From Streptomyces sp. ISL-1 (GTDB lineage: Bacteria > Actinomycetota > Actinomycetes > Streptomycetales > Streptomycetaceae): a DNA stretch of 55,801 nucleotides. The notes below the pieces were generated by a model. It saw only the letters and a list, made by a program, of their open reading frames with translations. It made no database searches and was not told the origin of the DNA. The stretch is taken from assembly GCF_018614585.1 (NCBI RefSeq), contig NZ_JAGGOI010000013.1, forward strand, positions 1 through 55,801, in the 5' to 3' direction. Of the stretch, positions 1-9,523 are shown one piece after another (the stretch's first letter is position 1; every line of letters starts with the position of its first letter). The position numbers and the translations under genes were made by a program.

Positions 1-2120
1 CCCTCGGGAGCTCCGGGGCCCGCGGCGGCGCGCGGTTCCGCCCCGGCGGGCGGCCGGCCCGACTCCGCCTGCGCGGCGGCGGCCGAGTCCTCCGGAGCGC
101 GATCGTGCACCGGAGGAACGGACTCCAGCGCCCTGCGCGCGGACACCGCCCGCACCGGCGCGGGCTCCGCATCCGCTCCGTTCGGCCGGTCGGCCGGCTC
201 GACGGGGGCGAGGATCGTGTGCGGCACAAGCACCACGGCCGTGGTGCCGCCGTACGGCGACCTGGTGAGGGTCACCCCGATGCCGTGCCGCGCGGCGAGC
301 CGGCCGACGACGTACAGGCCGAGGCGCTCGTCCTGCGCGGGGTCGAAGTCCAGCGGGTGGGTGAGCGTCCGGTGCGCCAGCGCCAGTTCGTCCGTGTCCA
401 TGCCGAGCCCGCGGTCGTCGATCTCCAGCACAAAACCGTTGCGTGCATGCCCGGTCCGCATGGTGACCTGGGTGTGCGGCGGGGAGAACACGGCCGCGTT
501 CTCGATCAGTTCGGCGACCAGGTGCACCATGTCGGCCACCGCCTCCGCGGCGATGCCCACCGCGGGCATCGGCGGCACCACGACCCGGGTGTAATCCTCG
601 ATCTCGCCGACCGCCGCGGACACGATGTCGGCCACCGGCACCGGATTGCGCCAACGGCGGCCGGGCGTCGCGCCGGAGAGGATGATGAGCCCTTCCGCGT
701 GCCGTCGCATCCGGGTCGTCAGATGGTCGATCCGGAACAGGTCCTCCAGCGTGTCCGGGTCGCCGGTACGCCTCTCCAGGGTGTCGACCAGCTTCGACTG
801 ACGGTGGACCAGTGCCTGATTGCGCCGGGCGATGTTGAGCAGGACGGCGAAGATGCCACGGCGCAGTGTCGCCTGCTTGACGGCGGCCTCGACGGCCGCC
901 AGGCGGGCGGCGTTGAGCGCCCGGCCGACCTGGCCGATCTCGTCGAGTCCTCTGGCCTCGTCGCCGAAGTCGAGCGGCGGGGCGGCCTCGGCCGCGTCGA
1001 CCTCCTCGCCCGCGCCGAGCCGTTCCATGACCTCGGGCAGCTGACGGGTGGCCAGCACATCGGCGGCGTCGCGCAGTTCCTCCAGCCGGCGCGAGATGCG
1101 CCGGCCACTGGCCACCGAGAACCAGATCGACAGGCCGACCGCGATCAGCCCGACCACGCCGACGACCGCTGCTTTGATCATCTCGCGGTAGGCGAAGGCC
1201 CTGCCTCGGTCGGCGGTGTTGAGGGCCGAATCGGTGCACAGCAGCATGTACCGCTTGACCGCGCGGTCCGTCGTGGTCCGCCAGGAGTCGGCCGCCATGG
1301 CCTCCCCCGCGTAGGCCGCGCCCGCCCGCAGCAGCGTGTCCTCCCCGGCGGTCAGCGCCCGGTACTCCTCGCTCCGCTCGAAGGCGGTGAACAGCAGCCG
1401 GGAGTCGGCCGGGAGGTCGGGGACATAAGTACGGTGGAAGACCCGCCGGTCCTCGATGGTGGCGGTGAGCGAGTCGTACTGGCTGTCGGTGAGGCTCCCC
1501 GCGGCGCGCGCCCCGGCGACCAGGGCGTCCTCCCGCGAGACGAACTCCCGTACGCGCACCAGCTCCACGACGACCTGCGCCTCGCGGGCCATCTGACCGG
1601 CCTGCAGCGCGGTGAGCGTGGACTGTACGTCGAAGGTCGGCTCGACCATGGCGGTGTACGCGTCGACCGCACCGTCCCAGGAGATCGTCCGGGCCACCAC
1701 CTGCTCGCGCAGGGGCTCGAGCCCGTCGGCGGCGCCGTTCATCGCGTCGAGGGACTGCCGCTGCCTGGCGGAGAGGTCCTCGCGCCGCTCCTGGTTCGCG
1801 ATCGCGTCCCGCATGGCGCGCACGGCCCGGTCGGTCGAACGGTGCTGCTGGGTGAGCGCGGCAACGGCGGCCGGGCTGTCCTGCCGCCCCCCGCCCAGAT
1901 ACTCGGCGGAGATCCGGCGTTCGATCTGGATCTGGCCGACAGCGGTGTCGACCGGCGTGCCGAAACTCTCGTACACACCCTGTACGCGGATCAGGGCCCG
2001 CAGGTCTCCGGTCACCGACACCACGGCGAAAGTCCACAGCACCATCAGAGCGATGACGGGTATGACCGTCAGAGTCACGATCCGGCCACGGATCGTGGGA
2101 CGGCGCAGTCGCCGGCGCAT
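1..2120 (-). CDS. Nitrate/nitrite-sensing-type membrane sensor histidine kinase (3' end beyond window)
   Basis: About 706 residues are visible; the C-terminus runs off the left edge. The ATG start gives MRRRLRRPTIRGRIVTL and a first membrane helix at about residues 12-33. A long extracytoplasmic region of the NIT sensing type follows, then a second helix near residues 315-340 (VVGVVGLIAVGLSIWFSVA) and a HAMP-like linker. A kinase core follows: DHLTTRMRRHAEGLIILSG near 470, the ATPase N box VAELIENAAVFSPP near 535 and the G1 box EIDDRGLGM. The last visible part is Pro/Ala rich. Large kinases of this kind often head Streptomyces conservons (CvnA role), but the partner genes would lie off-window. 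It is transcribed away from the SGNH hydrolase. Confidence 0.85.
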   Translation of the reverse strand, partial: MRRRLRRPTIRGRIVTLTVIPVIALMVLWTFAVVSVTGDLRALIRVQGVYESFGTPVDTAVGQIQIERRISAEYLGGGRQDSPAAVAALTQQHRSTDRAVRAMRDAIANQERREDLSARQRQSLDAMNGAADGLEPLREQVVARTISWDGAVDAYTAMVEPTFDVQSTLTALQAGQMAREAQVVVELVRVREFVSREDALVAGARAAGSLTDSQYDSLTATIEDRRVFHRTYVPDLPADSRLLFTAFERSEEYRALTAGEDTLLRAGAAYAGEAMAADSWRTTTDRAVKRYMLLCTDSALNTADRGRAFAYREMIKAAVVGVVGLIAVGLSIWFSVASGRRISRRLEELRDAADVLATRQLPEVMERLGAGEEVDAAEAAPPLDFGDEARGLDEIGQVGRALNAARLAAVEAAVKQATLRRGIFAVLLNIARRNQALVHRQSKLVDTLERRTGDPDTLEDLFRIDHLTTRMRRHAEGLIILSGATPGRRWRNPVPVADIVSAAVGEIEDYTRVVVPPMPAVGIAAEAVADMVHLVAELIENAAVFSPPHTQVTMRTGHARNGFVLEIDDRGLGMDTDELALAHRTLTHPLDFDPAQDERLGLYVVGRLAARHGIGVTLTRSPYGGTTAVVLVPHTILAPVEPADRPNGADAEPAPVRAVSARRALESVPPVHDRAPEDSAAAAQAESGRPPAGAEPRAAAGPGAPE

Positions 2121-2155
2121 GGTCTCCCCAGAACAATAGGACAACTGGTCAGCGG

Positions 2156-2182
2156 TTATTACCGTCCGGTAGGGGCAGTCAA
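2156..2182 (-). promoter_or_regulatory. Candidate promoter of the sensor kinase
   Basis: Read on the minus strand, TTGACT (2182-2177) is followed after 15 bp by TAATAA (2161-2156), about 36 bp upstream of the ATG. The -10 overlaps a small inverted repeat, CGGT-N4-ACCG (2153-2164). The spacer is short for a housekeeping promoter, so this is tentative. Confidence 0.35.
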
Positions 2183-2256
2183 GCTACGCGACGTGGCCTG
2201 GACAGCGCAATGTTCCTGAAGGTAACCGAGCAGCACCCCGACCCCCTGGAGGTCTC

Positions 2257-3336
2257 GTGACCTGGCTCGACCCCAGCCCCTTTCTGCGCGGGGTGGCGTG
2301 GCTGGACGACGGGCGGGCGGTCCGCGCCGACCCGGCGGATCTGGCCAGGCTGCCGTGGGACGTCGCCGAGCGCGCGGCGCTGCCCATCGGCGTACGGCTG
2401 GAGTTCACGGCCCAGGGCGCCCGGGCGGTCGAGATCCGCTACCGCGCCTGCGTGCCGGGTCCGACCGACACGCTTAGGGAGATCGCCCACTGCTTCGCCC
2501 TCTGGCGGGGCGGCAGCCTTGTCTGCGAGACGATCGCCGAACCCGCCGAGGAGGCGGTCGTCACCCTCCGCCTGCCCGCGGGCGCCGAGGGACCGTTCAC
2601 CATCCATCCGCCCGAAGCCCAGTCCCCCGTGATCCTGGGTCTCCGGGCCCTCGGCGGATCCGTCACGCCCGCCCCGCGCCGACCGCGCTGGGTGGTCCAC
2701 GGCGACTCCATCACCGAGGGCTGGTGGTCCACCCGTCCTGCCAACTCCTGGCCCGCCGTCGCCGGGCGGCTCCTCGGCCTGGACCCGGTCAACCTCGGCT
2801 ACGCCGGAGCCGGCCGCGGCGAACTGGCCACCGCGGAACAGCTCGCGGGACTTCCGGCCGACGCGATCACGCTCGCCTTCGGCACCAACTGCTGGTCCGG
2901 GATCCCCTGTTCGGCCCCGCTGCTGTACGAGACGACGCGCGCGTTCATCGCGCTCGTACGCCAGGGCCACCCGCACACCCCGCTGCTGTTGGTCTCCCCG
3001 GTGCTGCGACCCGACGCCGAGCAGACCCCGAACCGCCTGGGGGCCACGCTCGCCGAACTGCGTACGGCGATGGAGGAGGCGGTCGTCGACCTCATGGGCT
3101 CCGGCCCCGGCATCAGCTCCGGACCCCGACCGGGACCTGGCTCCAGCATCCGCTCCGGCTCCGGCTCCGGCTCCGGCGACAAGCGGCTCGCGCTCCTGCC
3201 GGGACGCGATCTGATCGGACCCGGACAGCTGGCCGACGGCGTGCACCCCGACGACGAGGGCCATGCGGCAATGGCGGCCGCGGTCGCCAAGGCGCTGCGT
3301 ACGACACTCTCGTCATTCGAGTCGAGCGACACATAA
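2257..3336 (+). CDS. SGNH/GDSL-family hydrolase
   Basis: A 359-residue protein with a GTG start preceded by a purine-rich GGAGGT. The N-terminal ~140 residues look like a beta-rich accessory domain. The SGNH catalytic domain follows: block I GDSITEG (Ser, ~residue 150), block II Gly in GYAGAG, block III Asn in FGTNC, and block V DGVHPDDEGH with the Asp and His. No signal peptide is visible, so it is probably cytoplasmic. It is a likely esterase or lipase-type hydrolase with unknown substrate. A Gly/Ser-rich insertion of repeated GGCTCC hexamers (about residues 283-308) sits inside the catalytic domain just before block V. Confidence 0.85.
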   Translation: MTWLDPSPFLRGVAWLDDGRAVRADPADLARLPWDVAERAALPIGVRLEFTAQGARAVEIRYRACVPGPTDTLREIAHCFALWRGGSLVCETIAEPAEEAVVTLRLPAGAEGPFTIHPPEAQSPVILGLRALGGSVTPAPRRPRWVVHGDSITEGWWSTRPANSWPAVAGRLLGLDPVNLGYAGAGRGELATAEQLAGLPADAITLAFGTNCWSGIPCSAPLLYETTRAFIALVRQGHPHTPLLLVSPVLRPDAEQTPNRLGATLAELRTAMEEAVVDLMGSGPGISSGPRPGPGSSIRSGSGSGSGDKRLALLPGRDLIGPGQLADGVHPDDEGHAAMAAAVAKALRTTLSSFESSDT

Positions 3337-3380
3337 TGCGCGCGGGCTGATACAAGTGCGGCAAGTGGGGTAGGCGAGCC

Positions 3381-3776
3381 GTGATGAACGCAGAGCCGCA
3401 CGTGGTGATTGACCAGTCGCCACACAGGGACAGCGCGGGGGCCCGCCGGGCCGCCGCGGAATTCTTGCTGCAGCACTGCCCCTGGGCCGACCTGGACGCG
3501 GTGCTGCTGGTCGTCTCCGAGCTGGTCGCCAACGCGGCCCGGCACACCGCGGGCTGGTGGCAACTGCATCTGCGGGCGGGGCAGGAGACGCTGGTAGTGG
3601 AGTTGGACGACTCCAGCCCGCTGCCTCCGGTGCCGCGCGAACCCGACTTCGCCGGTGGCGGCGGATTCGGCTGGCCCATGGTGCTGAAGCTCGCGGGACG
3701 AGTGGAAGTGCGCCCGCTGCCGCACGGCAAGCGGGTCCAGGCCACCTGGATGCGGCCGATGGCAGCGGCGTCCTGA
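3381..3776 (+). CDS. ATP-binding protein, anti-sigma/serine kinase-like (HATPase_c_2)
   Basis: A 131-residue single-domain GHKL ATPase. The N box is VVSELVANAARHT, the G1-like segment is ELDDSSPLPP and the glycine-rich lid is GGGGFGWPMVLKLAG. Proteins of this build in Streptomyces resemble RsbW-type anti-sigma kinases, though many lack a proven partner. It lies convergent to a SigB/SigF-type sigma factor, which makes that sigma factor a candidate partner; this is inference. The start may be GTG at 3381 or the adjacent ATG at 3384. It ends just before a strong terminator hairpin. Confidence 0.8.
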   Translation: MMNAEPHVVIDQSPHRDSAGARRAAAEFLLQHCPWADLDAVLLVVSELVANAARHTAGWWQLHLRAGQETLVVELDDSSPLPPVPREPDFAGGGGFGWPMVLKLAGRVEVRPLPHGKRVQATWMRPMAAAS

Positions 3777-3849
3777 CCCCGGACACACCCCGAACTGACT
3801 CCGGATGCACCGAGGACCCCGGACGCACCCGGAACCCCGGAACACACGG

Positions 3850-3881
3850 AAGCGGCGTCCCGGCAGGCCGGGACGCCGCTT
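3850..3881. terminator. Bidirectional terminator hairpin
   Basis: A perfect 14-bp stem (AAGCGGCGTCCCGG, 3850-3863, pairing with 3868-3881) around the loop CAGG. It lies between the convergent ATP-binding protein gene and the sigma factor gene and can serve both. Confidence 0.8.
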
Positions 3882-3916
3882 CTCCCGTGGGGGGGCAAAG
3901 GTAGTCCGCCGTCAGG

Positions 3917-4792
3917 TCACTCCACGGCGAGCAGTCCCGCACGCAGCCGCGAAGTGATGCGCGTCAGCAGGCGGGAGACGTGCATCTGCGAGACGCCCAG
4001 CTCCGCGCCGATCTCCGACTGGGTCATCTCCTCGCCGAAACGCATCTGCAGGATCTGCCTGTCCCGGTCGCCGAGCTCCTTGATGAGCGGCTTGAGCGCC
4101 TGGACGTTTTCCGCGGCCTCAAGATCGGCGTCGGGCGCGCCCAGCCGGTCGGACAGCGGCACCGCGGCGTGGTCGGAGGAGTCGTCCATCGGCATGTCGA
4201 TCGAGCCTGCCGTATAGCCGTTGCTGGCGACCACGCCCTCGATGATCTGATCCTCGTCGAGCCCGAGGTGCTCGGCGAGTTCGGCGGTGGTCGGCGCACG
4301 GTCCAGTCGCTGGGAGAGCTCGTCGGTCGCCTTCGCCAGATCGATCCGCAGCTCCTGCAGCCTGCGCGGCACATGCACCGCCCAGCTGGTGTCGCGGAAG
4401 AACCGCTTGATCTCACCGATGATGTACGGCACGGCGAACGTCGCGAACTCCACCTCGCGGCTCAGCTCGAACCGGTCGATCGCCTTGATCAGGCCGATGG
4501 TTCCGACCTGGACGATGTCCTCCATCTGCTCGGCGCGGTTGCGGAACCGGCCTGCCGCGTACCTGACCAGCGCCAGGTTCAGTTCAATCAGCGTGTTGCG
4601 TACGTACTGGTGCTCGTGCGTTCCCTCTTCCAGCGCAGCCAGCCGCACGAAGAAGACCCTCGAGATCTCCCGTGCGTCACTGGGCGCCACCTCCCCAGGA
4701 TTGGGCACGTCCGGAAGATCCAGCTCCGCGATCTTCGGCCCCCGTGTTCCAGGCTGTGTGAGTTCGGTCGTGACCGTGCTCGCCGTGGACAC
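3917..4792 (-). CDS. RNA polymerase sigma factor, SigB/SigF/SigG family
   Basis: A 291-residue group 3 sigma factor that directs RNA polymerase to alternative promoters. Region 2 contains LNLALVRYAAGRFRNR, then EDIVQVGTIGLIKAIDRF and the -10 contact segment FATFAVPYIIGEIKRFFRD. Region 3 has VHVPRRLQELR. Region 4 ends in the HTH EEMTQSEIGAELGVSQMHVSRLL. The GTG start at 4792 is preceded by AGGGGAGGAC at good spacing; longer readings of the frame would run into guaB1. The protein is probably controlled by an anti-sigma factor as in the SigB family. A GGGTAT element upstream suggests control by a sigma of the same class. Confidence 0.9.
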   Translation of the reverse strand: MSTASTVTTELTQPGTRGPKIAELDLPDVPNPGEVAPSDAREISRVFFVRLAALEEGTHEHQYVRNTLIELNLALVRYAAGRFRNRAEQMEDIVQVGTIGLIKAIDRFELSREVEFATFAVPYIIGEIKRFFRDTSWAVHVPRRLQELRIDLAKATDELSQRLDRAPTTAELAEHLGLDEDQIIEGVVASNGYTAGSIDMPMDDSSDHAAVPLSDRLGAPDADLEAAENVQALKPLIKELGDRDRQILQMRFGEEMTQSEIGAELGVSQMHVSRLLTRITSRLRAGLLAVE

Positions 4793-4829
4793 TTCGTCCT
4801 CCCCTGCTCGTGGACAATGCACGGCGCGT

Positions 4830-4835
4830 ATACCC
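4830..4835 (-). promoter_or_regulatory. Candidate SigB/SigF-class -10 element of the sigma gene
   Basis: On the minus strand GGGTAT lies 38 bp upstream of the GTG start. It matches the -10 consensus of SigB/SigF-class promoters. No clean GTTT -35 is found at the 14-16 bp distance, so autoregulation is only suggested. Confidence 0.35.
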
Positions 4836-4876
4836 CGCCTGACGCCACACATGCCTGCCCAATTTGAAAAGAAACG

Positions 4877-4915
4877 CCGCGTCCGGCCGCCGCAGGATCG
4901 CGGGGCCGGACGCGG
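4877..4915 (-). terminator. Terminator of guaB1
   Basis: A perfect 12-bp stem (CCGCGTCCGGCC, 4877-4888, with 4904-4915). In the minus direction it is followed by a T-rich tract (complement of aatttgaaaagaaa), as in an intrinsic terminator, 29 bp after the guaB1 stop. Confidence 0.75.
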
Positions 4916-4943
4916 ACGGCTCGTACCGGTTCCAGTCGGCGTG

Positions 4944-6428
<1,485 letters not shown>

Positions 6429-6582
6429 TCAGCCGGGGAAATCGCACGTACCTCATTGTCCCATGGCGACGAGAATGCGATGCCGGGAGGAAACTCCAGC
6501 TCACAGGGGTGCCGTCGAGCAGATCCTCCAAACGGTCCGGCCCCGGCGCCCGCCTGGGACACCCGCGGGCCCAGCGGTCCGC

Positions 6583-7593
6583 TCAGTCGTCCGGGTCCGC
6601 CCGTTCCAGTGCCGGTCGCGCTCCCGGCGGGGCCGCCAGCAGCTGGTCCGCCGCCGCCGTGTCCGTCACCAGGCTGGTGACCAGCCCGGAGCGCAGTACG
6701 GCCGCGATCGCCTCCGCCTTGCGCTGGCCGCCCGCGATCGCCACCACCTCGGGGATCCGGCGCAGCCGGTCCGCCTCGACCGTGATGCACCGCTCGCCCA
6801 GGTCACGACCGACCCGCCGGCCGTCCGCGTCGAAGAGGTGCGCGGACATCTCGGCGGCGACGCCGAGCGAGGCGTAGTGCTCGCGCTCCTCGTCGGTGAG
6901 CATGTCGTGCACGGTCGAGATGCCCGCCTCCCAGGAGCCGATGGAGACGGCGGCGACGGTGACCTTGTCGAAGTACTCGAAGGCGCGGGCGATGCCGGTC
7001 TGGTTGCGCAGCGCCGCGGCGGTCGCCGGGTCGGGCAGCAGCATCGGGGCGTAGATGGGGTGGGCCTCGCCGCCGGAGACCTGAGCGGCGCGCCGCACCG
7101 CCTCGACCGAGCCGCGCTCGGCGGTCCCCGCGTCGTACACCCCGGTGAGCTGCACGACCGTGCACGGCGGCAGCTGGTCGAGCGCGGCAGCCATGTGAAT
7201 GGTGGACCGGCCCCAGGCCAGGCCCAGCACATCGCCCTCGTTCACGAGCTCGCCGAGCAGATCGGCGGCCACTTCGCCGAGGTTCTCCGGGTCGGGTGAC
7301 TCGTCGGCGGCCTCCGCGGGGGATTCGACGACGACCGCATGCCGCAGTCCGTAGCGTGCGCGGAGCGCGTCGGAGCGCTCGGCGTCCAGTTCCGCGGGTA
7401 CGCGGATCTCGATCCGTACAAGATCACGCTCGAGCGCCGTCTCCAGGACCCGCGCGACCTTGAAGCGGCTGACGCCGAACTCCTCCGCGATCTGGATCTT
7501 GGATTTGCCCTCGAGGTAGAAGCGGCGGGCCATGGCCGCCGCCTGCACCAGCTCCGCGGGTCCCATCCGCATGGCTGACCGGCCCGTCGACAC
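6583..7593 (-). CDS. SorC/DeoR-type sugar-binding transcriptional regulator
   Basis: A 336-residue regulator. The N-terminal HTH is at about residues 15-55 (FYLEGKSKIQIAEEFGVSRF, then KVARVLE). A SorC-type effector-binding domain follows, homologous to phosphosugar isomerases, with VLGLAWGRSTIHMAAAL and the late GGQRKAEAIAAVL motif. The GTG at 7593 is chosen because GAGGAG (7605-7600) precedes it by 6 nt; an in-frame GTG at 7617 lacks such a site. It lies just downstream of rpe and may control pentose phosphate or sugar uptake genes; the effector is unknown. Confidence 0.85.
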   Translation of the reverse strand: MSTGRSAMRMGPAELVQAAAMARRFYLEGKSKIQIAEEFGVSRFKVARVLETALERDLVRIEIRVPAELDAERSDALRARYGLRHAVVVESPAEAADESPDPENLGEVAADLLGELVNEGDVLGLAWGRSTIHMAAALDQLPPCTVVQLTGVYDAGTAERGSVEAVRRAAQVSGGEAHPIYAPMLLPDPATAAALRNQTGIARAFEYFDKVTVAAVSIGSWEAGISTVHDMLTDEEREHYASLGVAAEMSAHLFDADGRRVGRDLGERCITVEADRLRRIPEVVAIAGGQRKAEAIAAVLRSGLVTSLVTDTAAADQLLAAPPGARPALERADPDD

Positions 7594-7657
7594 CGCGATC
7601 TCCTCACTGCTGTACACACTCCAGATCCGTCATCCTGTCAGATCCGGCGGTTCTTGA

Positions 7658-7675
7658 TCAGCCCTGATGGGCTGA
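7658..7675 (-). terminator. Short hairpin between rpe and the regulator
   Basis: A 7-bp stem, TCAGCCC (7658-7664) with GGGCTGA (7669-7675), downstream of the rpe stop. A direct repeat AGATCCG at 7623-7629 and 7640-7646 lies nearer the regulator and could be its operator. Both are weak calls. Confidence 0.35.
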
Positions 7676-7692
7676 GTTCACTTGCTTGTGGC

Positions 7693-8379
7693 TCAGTGGT
7701 TGCACGGCCAGGCCGCCGAGGCCAGGGTGTTCTGCGCCTTCGTACGCAGCGCACGTACCGCCTGTGCCGGGTCCTCGGCGCCGTAGACCGCCGAACCGGC
7801 GACGAACACATCCGCGCCGGCCTCGGCGCACCGCTCGATCGTCGAGGCCGAGACGCCACCGTCGACCTGCAGCCACAGCTCCAGGCCGTGCTTGGAGATG
7901 AGCTCCCGGGTACGGCGGATCTTCGGCAGCATGATGTCGAGGAAGGACTGGCCGCCGAAGCCCGGCTCCACGGTCATGATCAACAGCATGTCGAGCTCGG
8001 GGAGCAGGTCCTCGTACGGCTCGATCGGGGTAGCGGGCTTGAGGGCCATCGATGCACGGGCGCCCTTGGACCGTATCTCGCGCGCCAGTCGTACGGGCGC
8101 GGCCGCGGCCTCGACATGGAAGGTGACGGAGCCGGCCCCCGCTTCGACGTACTGCGGGGCCCAGCGGTCGGGGTCTTCGATCATCAGATGGCAGTCCAGC
8201 GGAGTATCCGTCGCGCGGCTGAGGGATTCCACGACCGGCACACCCAGCGTGAGGTTGGGCACGAAGTGGTTGTCCATCACGTCGACATGGAGCCAGTCGG
8301 CGCCCTCAACTGCCTTGGCCTCCTCCCCCAGGCGGGAGAAGTCGGCGGAGAGAATACTGGGATTGATCTGAACGGCCAT
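7693..8379 (-). CDS. rpe: Ribulose-phosphate 3-epimerase
   Basis: A 228-residue TIM barrel that interconverts D-ribulose 5-phosphate and D-xylulose 5-phosphate in the pentose phosphate pathway. Diagnostic motifs are [10 protein letters not shown] at the N-terminus, [16 protein letters not shown] with metal and catalytic residues, [22 protein letters not shown] and QVDGGVS near the phosphate site. The ATG at 8379 begins the family-typical [10 protein letters not shown]; upstream in-frame codons are non-homologous. In the usual Streptomyces order rpe follows rsmB, but here about 7.8 kb of accessory DNA lies between them. Confidence 0.95.
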   Translation of the reverse strand: MAVQINPSILSADFSRLGEEAKAVEGADWLHVDVMDNHFVPNLTLGVPVVESLSRATDTPLDCHLMIEDPDRWAPQYVEAGAGSVTFHVEAAAAPVRLAREIRSKGARASMALKPATPIEPYEDLLPELDMLLIMTVEPGFGGQSFLDIMLPKIRRTRELISKHGLELWLQVDGGVSASTIERCAEAGADVFVAGSAVYGAEDPAQAVRALRTKAQNTLASAAWPCNH

Positions 8380-8500
8380 GAGCCAAGCCTGCCATGTTCC
8401 GGGGCTCTTCCCATCCCCGGTCTGCCACTCGGTACGGACCAATGGATCCCGGGATCATCACAGTCCGCGCAATCCTGACGATTCGGCCCGTCACGCGGGC

Positions 8501-8641
8501 CTATTGGGGGCGTCGTGCCGCACGCGCCGGAGCTTCAGCCGGGGCGCCTCCCTTGCCGGTGCACTTCGCGACGGCGGCCGCCGGCGCGGGTTCCTCCGCC
8601 GATGGTGCGGGCGCAGTCCCACGAGCCGATCGCGCCGTCAT
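8501..8641 (-). CDS. Possible small protein (46 aa), unknown
   Basis: A short open frame beginning MTARSARGTAPAPSAEEP and rich in Ala and Pro. Its ATG is preceded by AAGGGAGAG at ideal spacing, which is the main support. It lies 50 bp after the SDR stop, in the same direction, so it could be co-transcribed. Codon third positions are less GC-rich than in neighbours, which argues against it. I recognise no family. The rest of 8380-8691 shows only a 12-bp direct repeat CCTTCTCGGGGT (8651-8662, 8668-8679). Confidence 0.35.
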   Translation of the reverse strand: MTARSARGTAPAPSAEEPAPAAAVAKCTGKGGAPAEAPARAARRPQ

Positions 8642-8691
8642 GGTTCTCTCCCTTCTCGGGGTGTCGGCCTTCTCGGGGTCTCGGCCCGGGG

Positions 8692-9387
8692 TTACCAGTC
8701 GACCGGGCCGGAGTTGTCGAAGAAGCCGCCGGTCGGGCCGTCGGCGCCGATGGACGCCATGCGGACGATGATGTCGGCGCCATCTTCAACGCTGTTGGTG
8801 CCCTGGTGGCCGTTGAGGTCGGTGGCGGTGTAGCCGGGGTCGACGGCGTTGAACCTGATGGCCGGGTACGCCTTGGCGTACTGCGAGGTGATCATGACCA
8901 GCGCGGTCTTGGACGAGTTGTAGTCCAGCAGCGCCACGTGGAACTCGATGCGGCTCGGGTCAGCGGTCGCCGCCAGCGAGGCCAGGCCGCTGCTGACGTT
9001 GACGACGACCGGAGTGCGACTGGCCTCCAGGAGCGGCAGGAAGGCGTGCGTCACGCGCACGACGCCGAACACATTGGTGTCGTAGGTGGTCTGCATGTCG
9101 GACCCGGTTACTTCACCGACCTGCTTGTGCGCGCCCACGATCCCGGCGTTGTTGACGAGGACGTCGATATGGCCGGCGTCGTCGCGGACGAATTCGGTGG
9201 CGGCCTTGACGGAGTCCTCGTCGGTGACGTCGATCTGGACGAAGCGGGCGCCGAGCTCGGCGGCCGCCTCCTGACCGCGCCGGGCATCGCGGGCCCCGAT
9301 GTAGACGGTGTGCCCGGCCGAGATCAGGCGGCGGGCCGTCTCGAAGCCGAGGCCCTTATTCGCTCCGGTGATCAATGTGGTGGTCAT
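8692..9387 (-). CDS. Short-chain dehydrogenase/reductase (SDR)
   Basis: A 231-residue classical SDR. The cofactor-binding glycine motif TGANKGLGFE is at residues 7-16, VLVNNAG is near residue 83, the catalytic Ser lies in NVSSGLAS, and YNSSK gives the catalytic Tyr and Lys near residue 154. It should be an NAD(P)-dependent oxidoreductase of unknown substrate. It is divergently transcribed from an MmyB-type HTH regulator, a common pairing in Streptomyces in which the regulator controls the reductase. Cytoplasmic; no signal sequence. Confidence 0.9.
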   Translation of the reverse strand: MTTTLITGANKGLGFETARRLISAGHTVYIGARDARRGQEAAAELGARFVQIDVTDEDSVKAATEFVRDDAGHIDVLVNNAGIVGAHKQVGEVTGSDMQTTYDTNVFGVVRVTHAFLPLLEASRTPVVVNVSSGLASLAATADPSRIEFHVALLDYNSSKTALVMITSQYAKAYPAIRFNAVDPGYTATDLNGHQGTNSVEDGADIIVRMASIGADGPTGGFFDNSGPVDW

Positions 9388-9451
9388 TGTTTCACTCCGG
9401 TAATCGGTGGGTGGTGTGATGCCTCCACCCTCACCGCGCCGCGGACGAACA

Positions 9452-9490
9452 GGCAGTACCCGCTATTGCCTATGGACTGCCAGTACCAGG
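9452..9490. promoter_or_regulatory. Candidate operator in the SDR/regulator divergent promoter
   Basis: Two palindromic elements lie side by side. The first, GGCAGTACCCGCTATTGCC (9452-9470), has 7-bp arms with one mismatch. The second is centred on ACTGCCAGT (9476-9484). The word CAGTACC recurs at 9454 and 9481, 27 bp apart. This looks like a two-site operator. A possible -10 (GATACT, 9511-9516) lies only 7 bp from the regulator's GTG, suggesting a leaderless mRNA. Confidence 0.5.
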
Positions 9491-9523
9491 CTGTCCTGGC
9501 GCCGTGGCCTGATACTGGGGGGC

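Noticed and set aside
105..2219. 704-codon plus-strand frame at the left edge
   Set aside because: The minus strand encodes a clear sensor kinase with ATPase motifs over the same bases.
3776..3849. Repeated CCCCGGACRCACCC words after the ATP-binding protein gene
   Set aside because: Only two imperfect copies; likely chance in GC-rich intergenic DNA.
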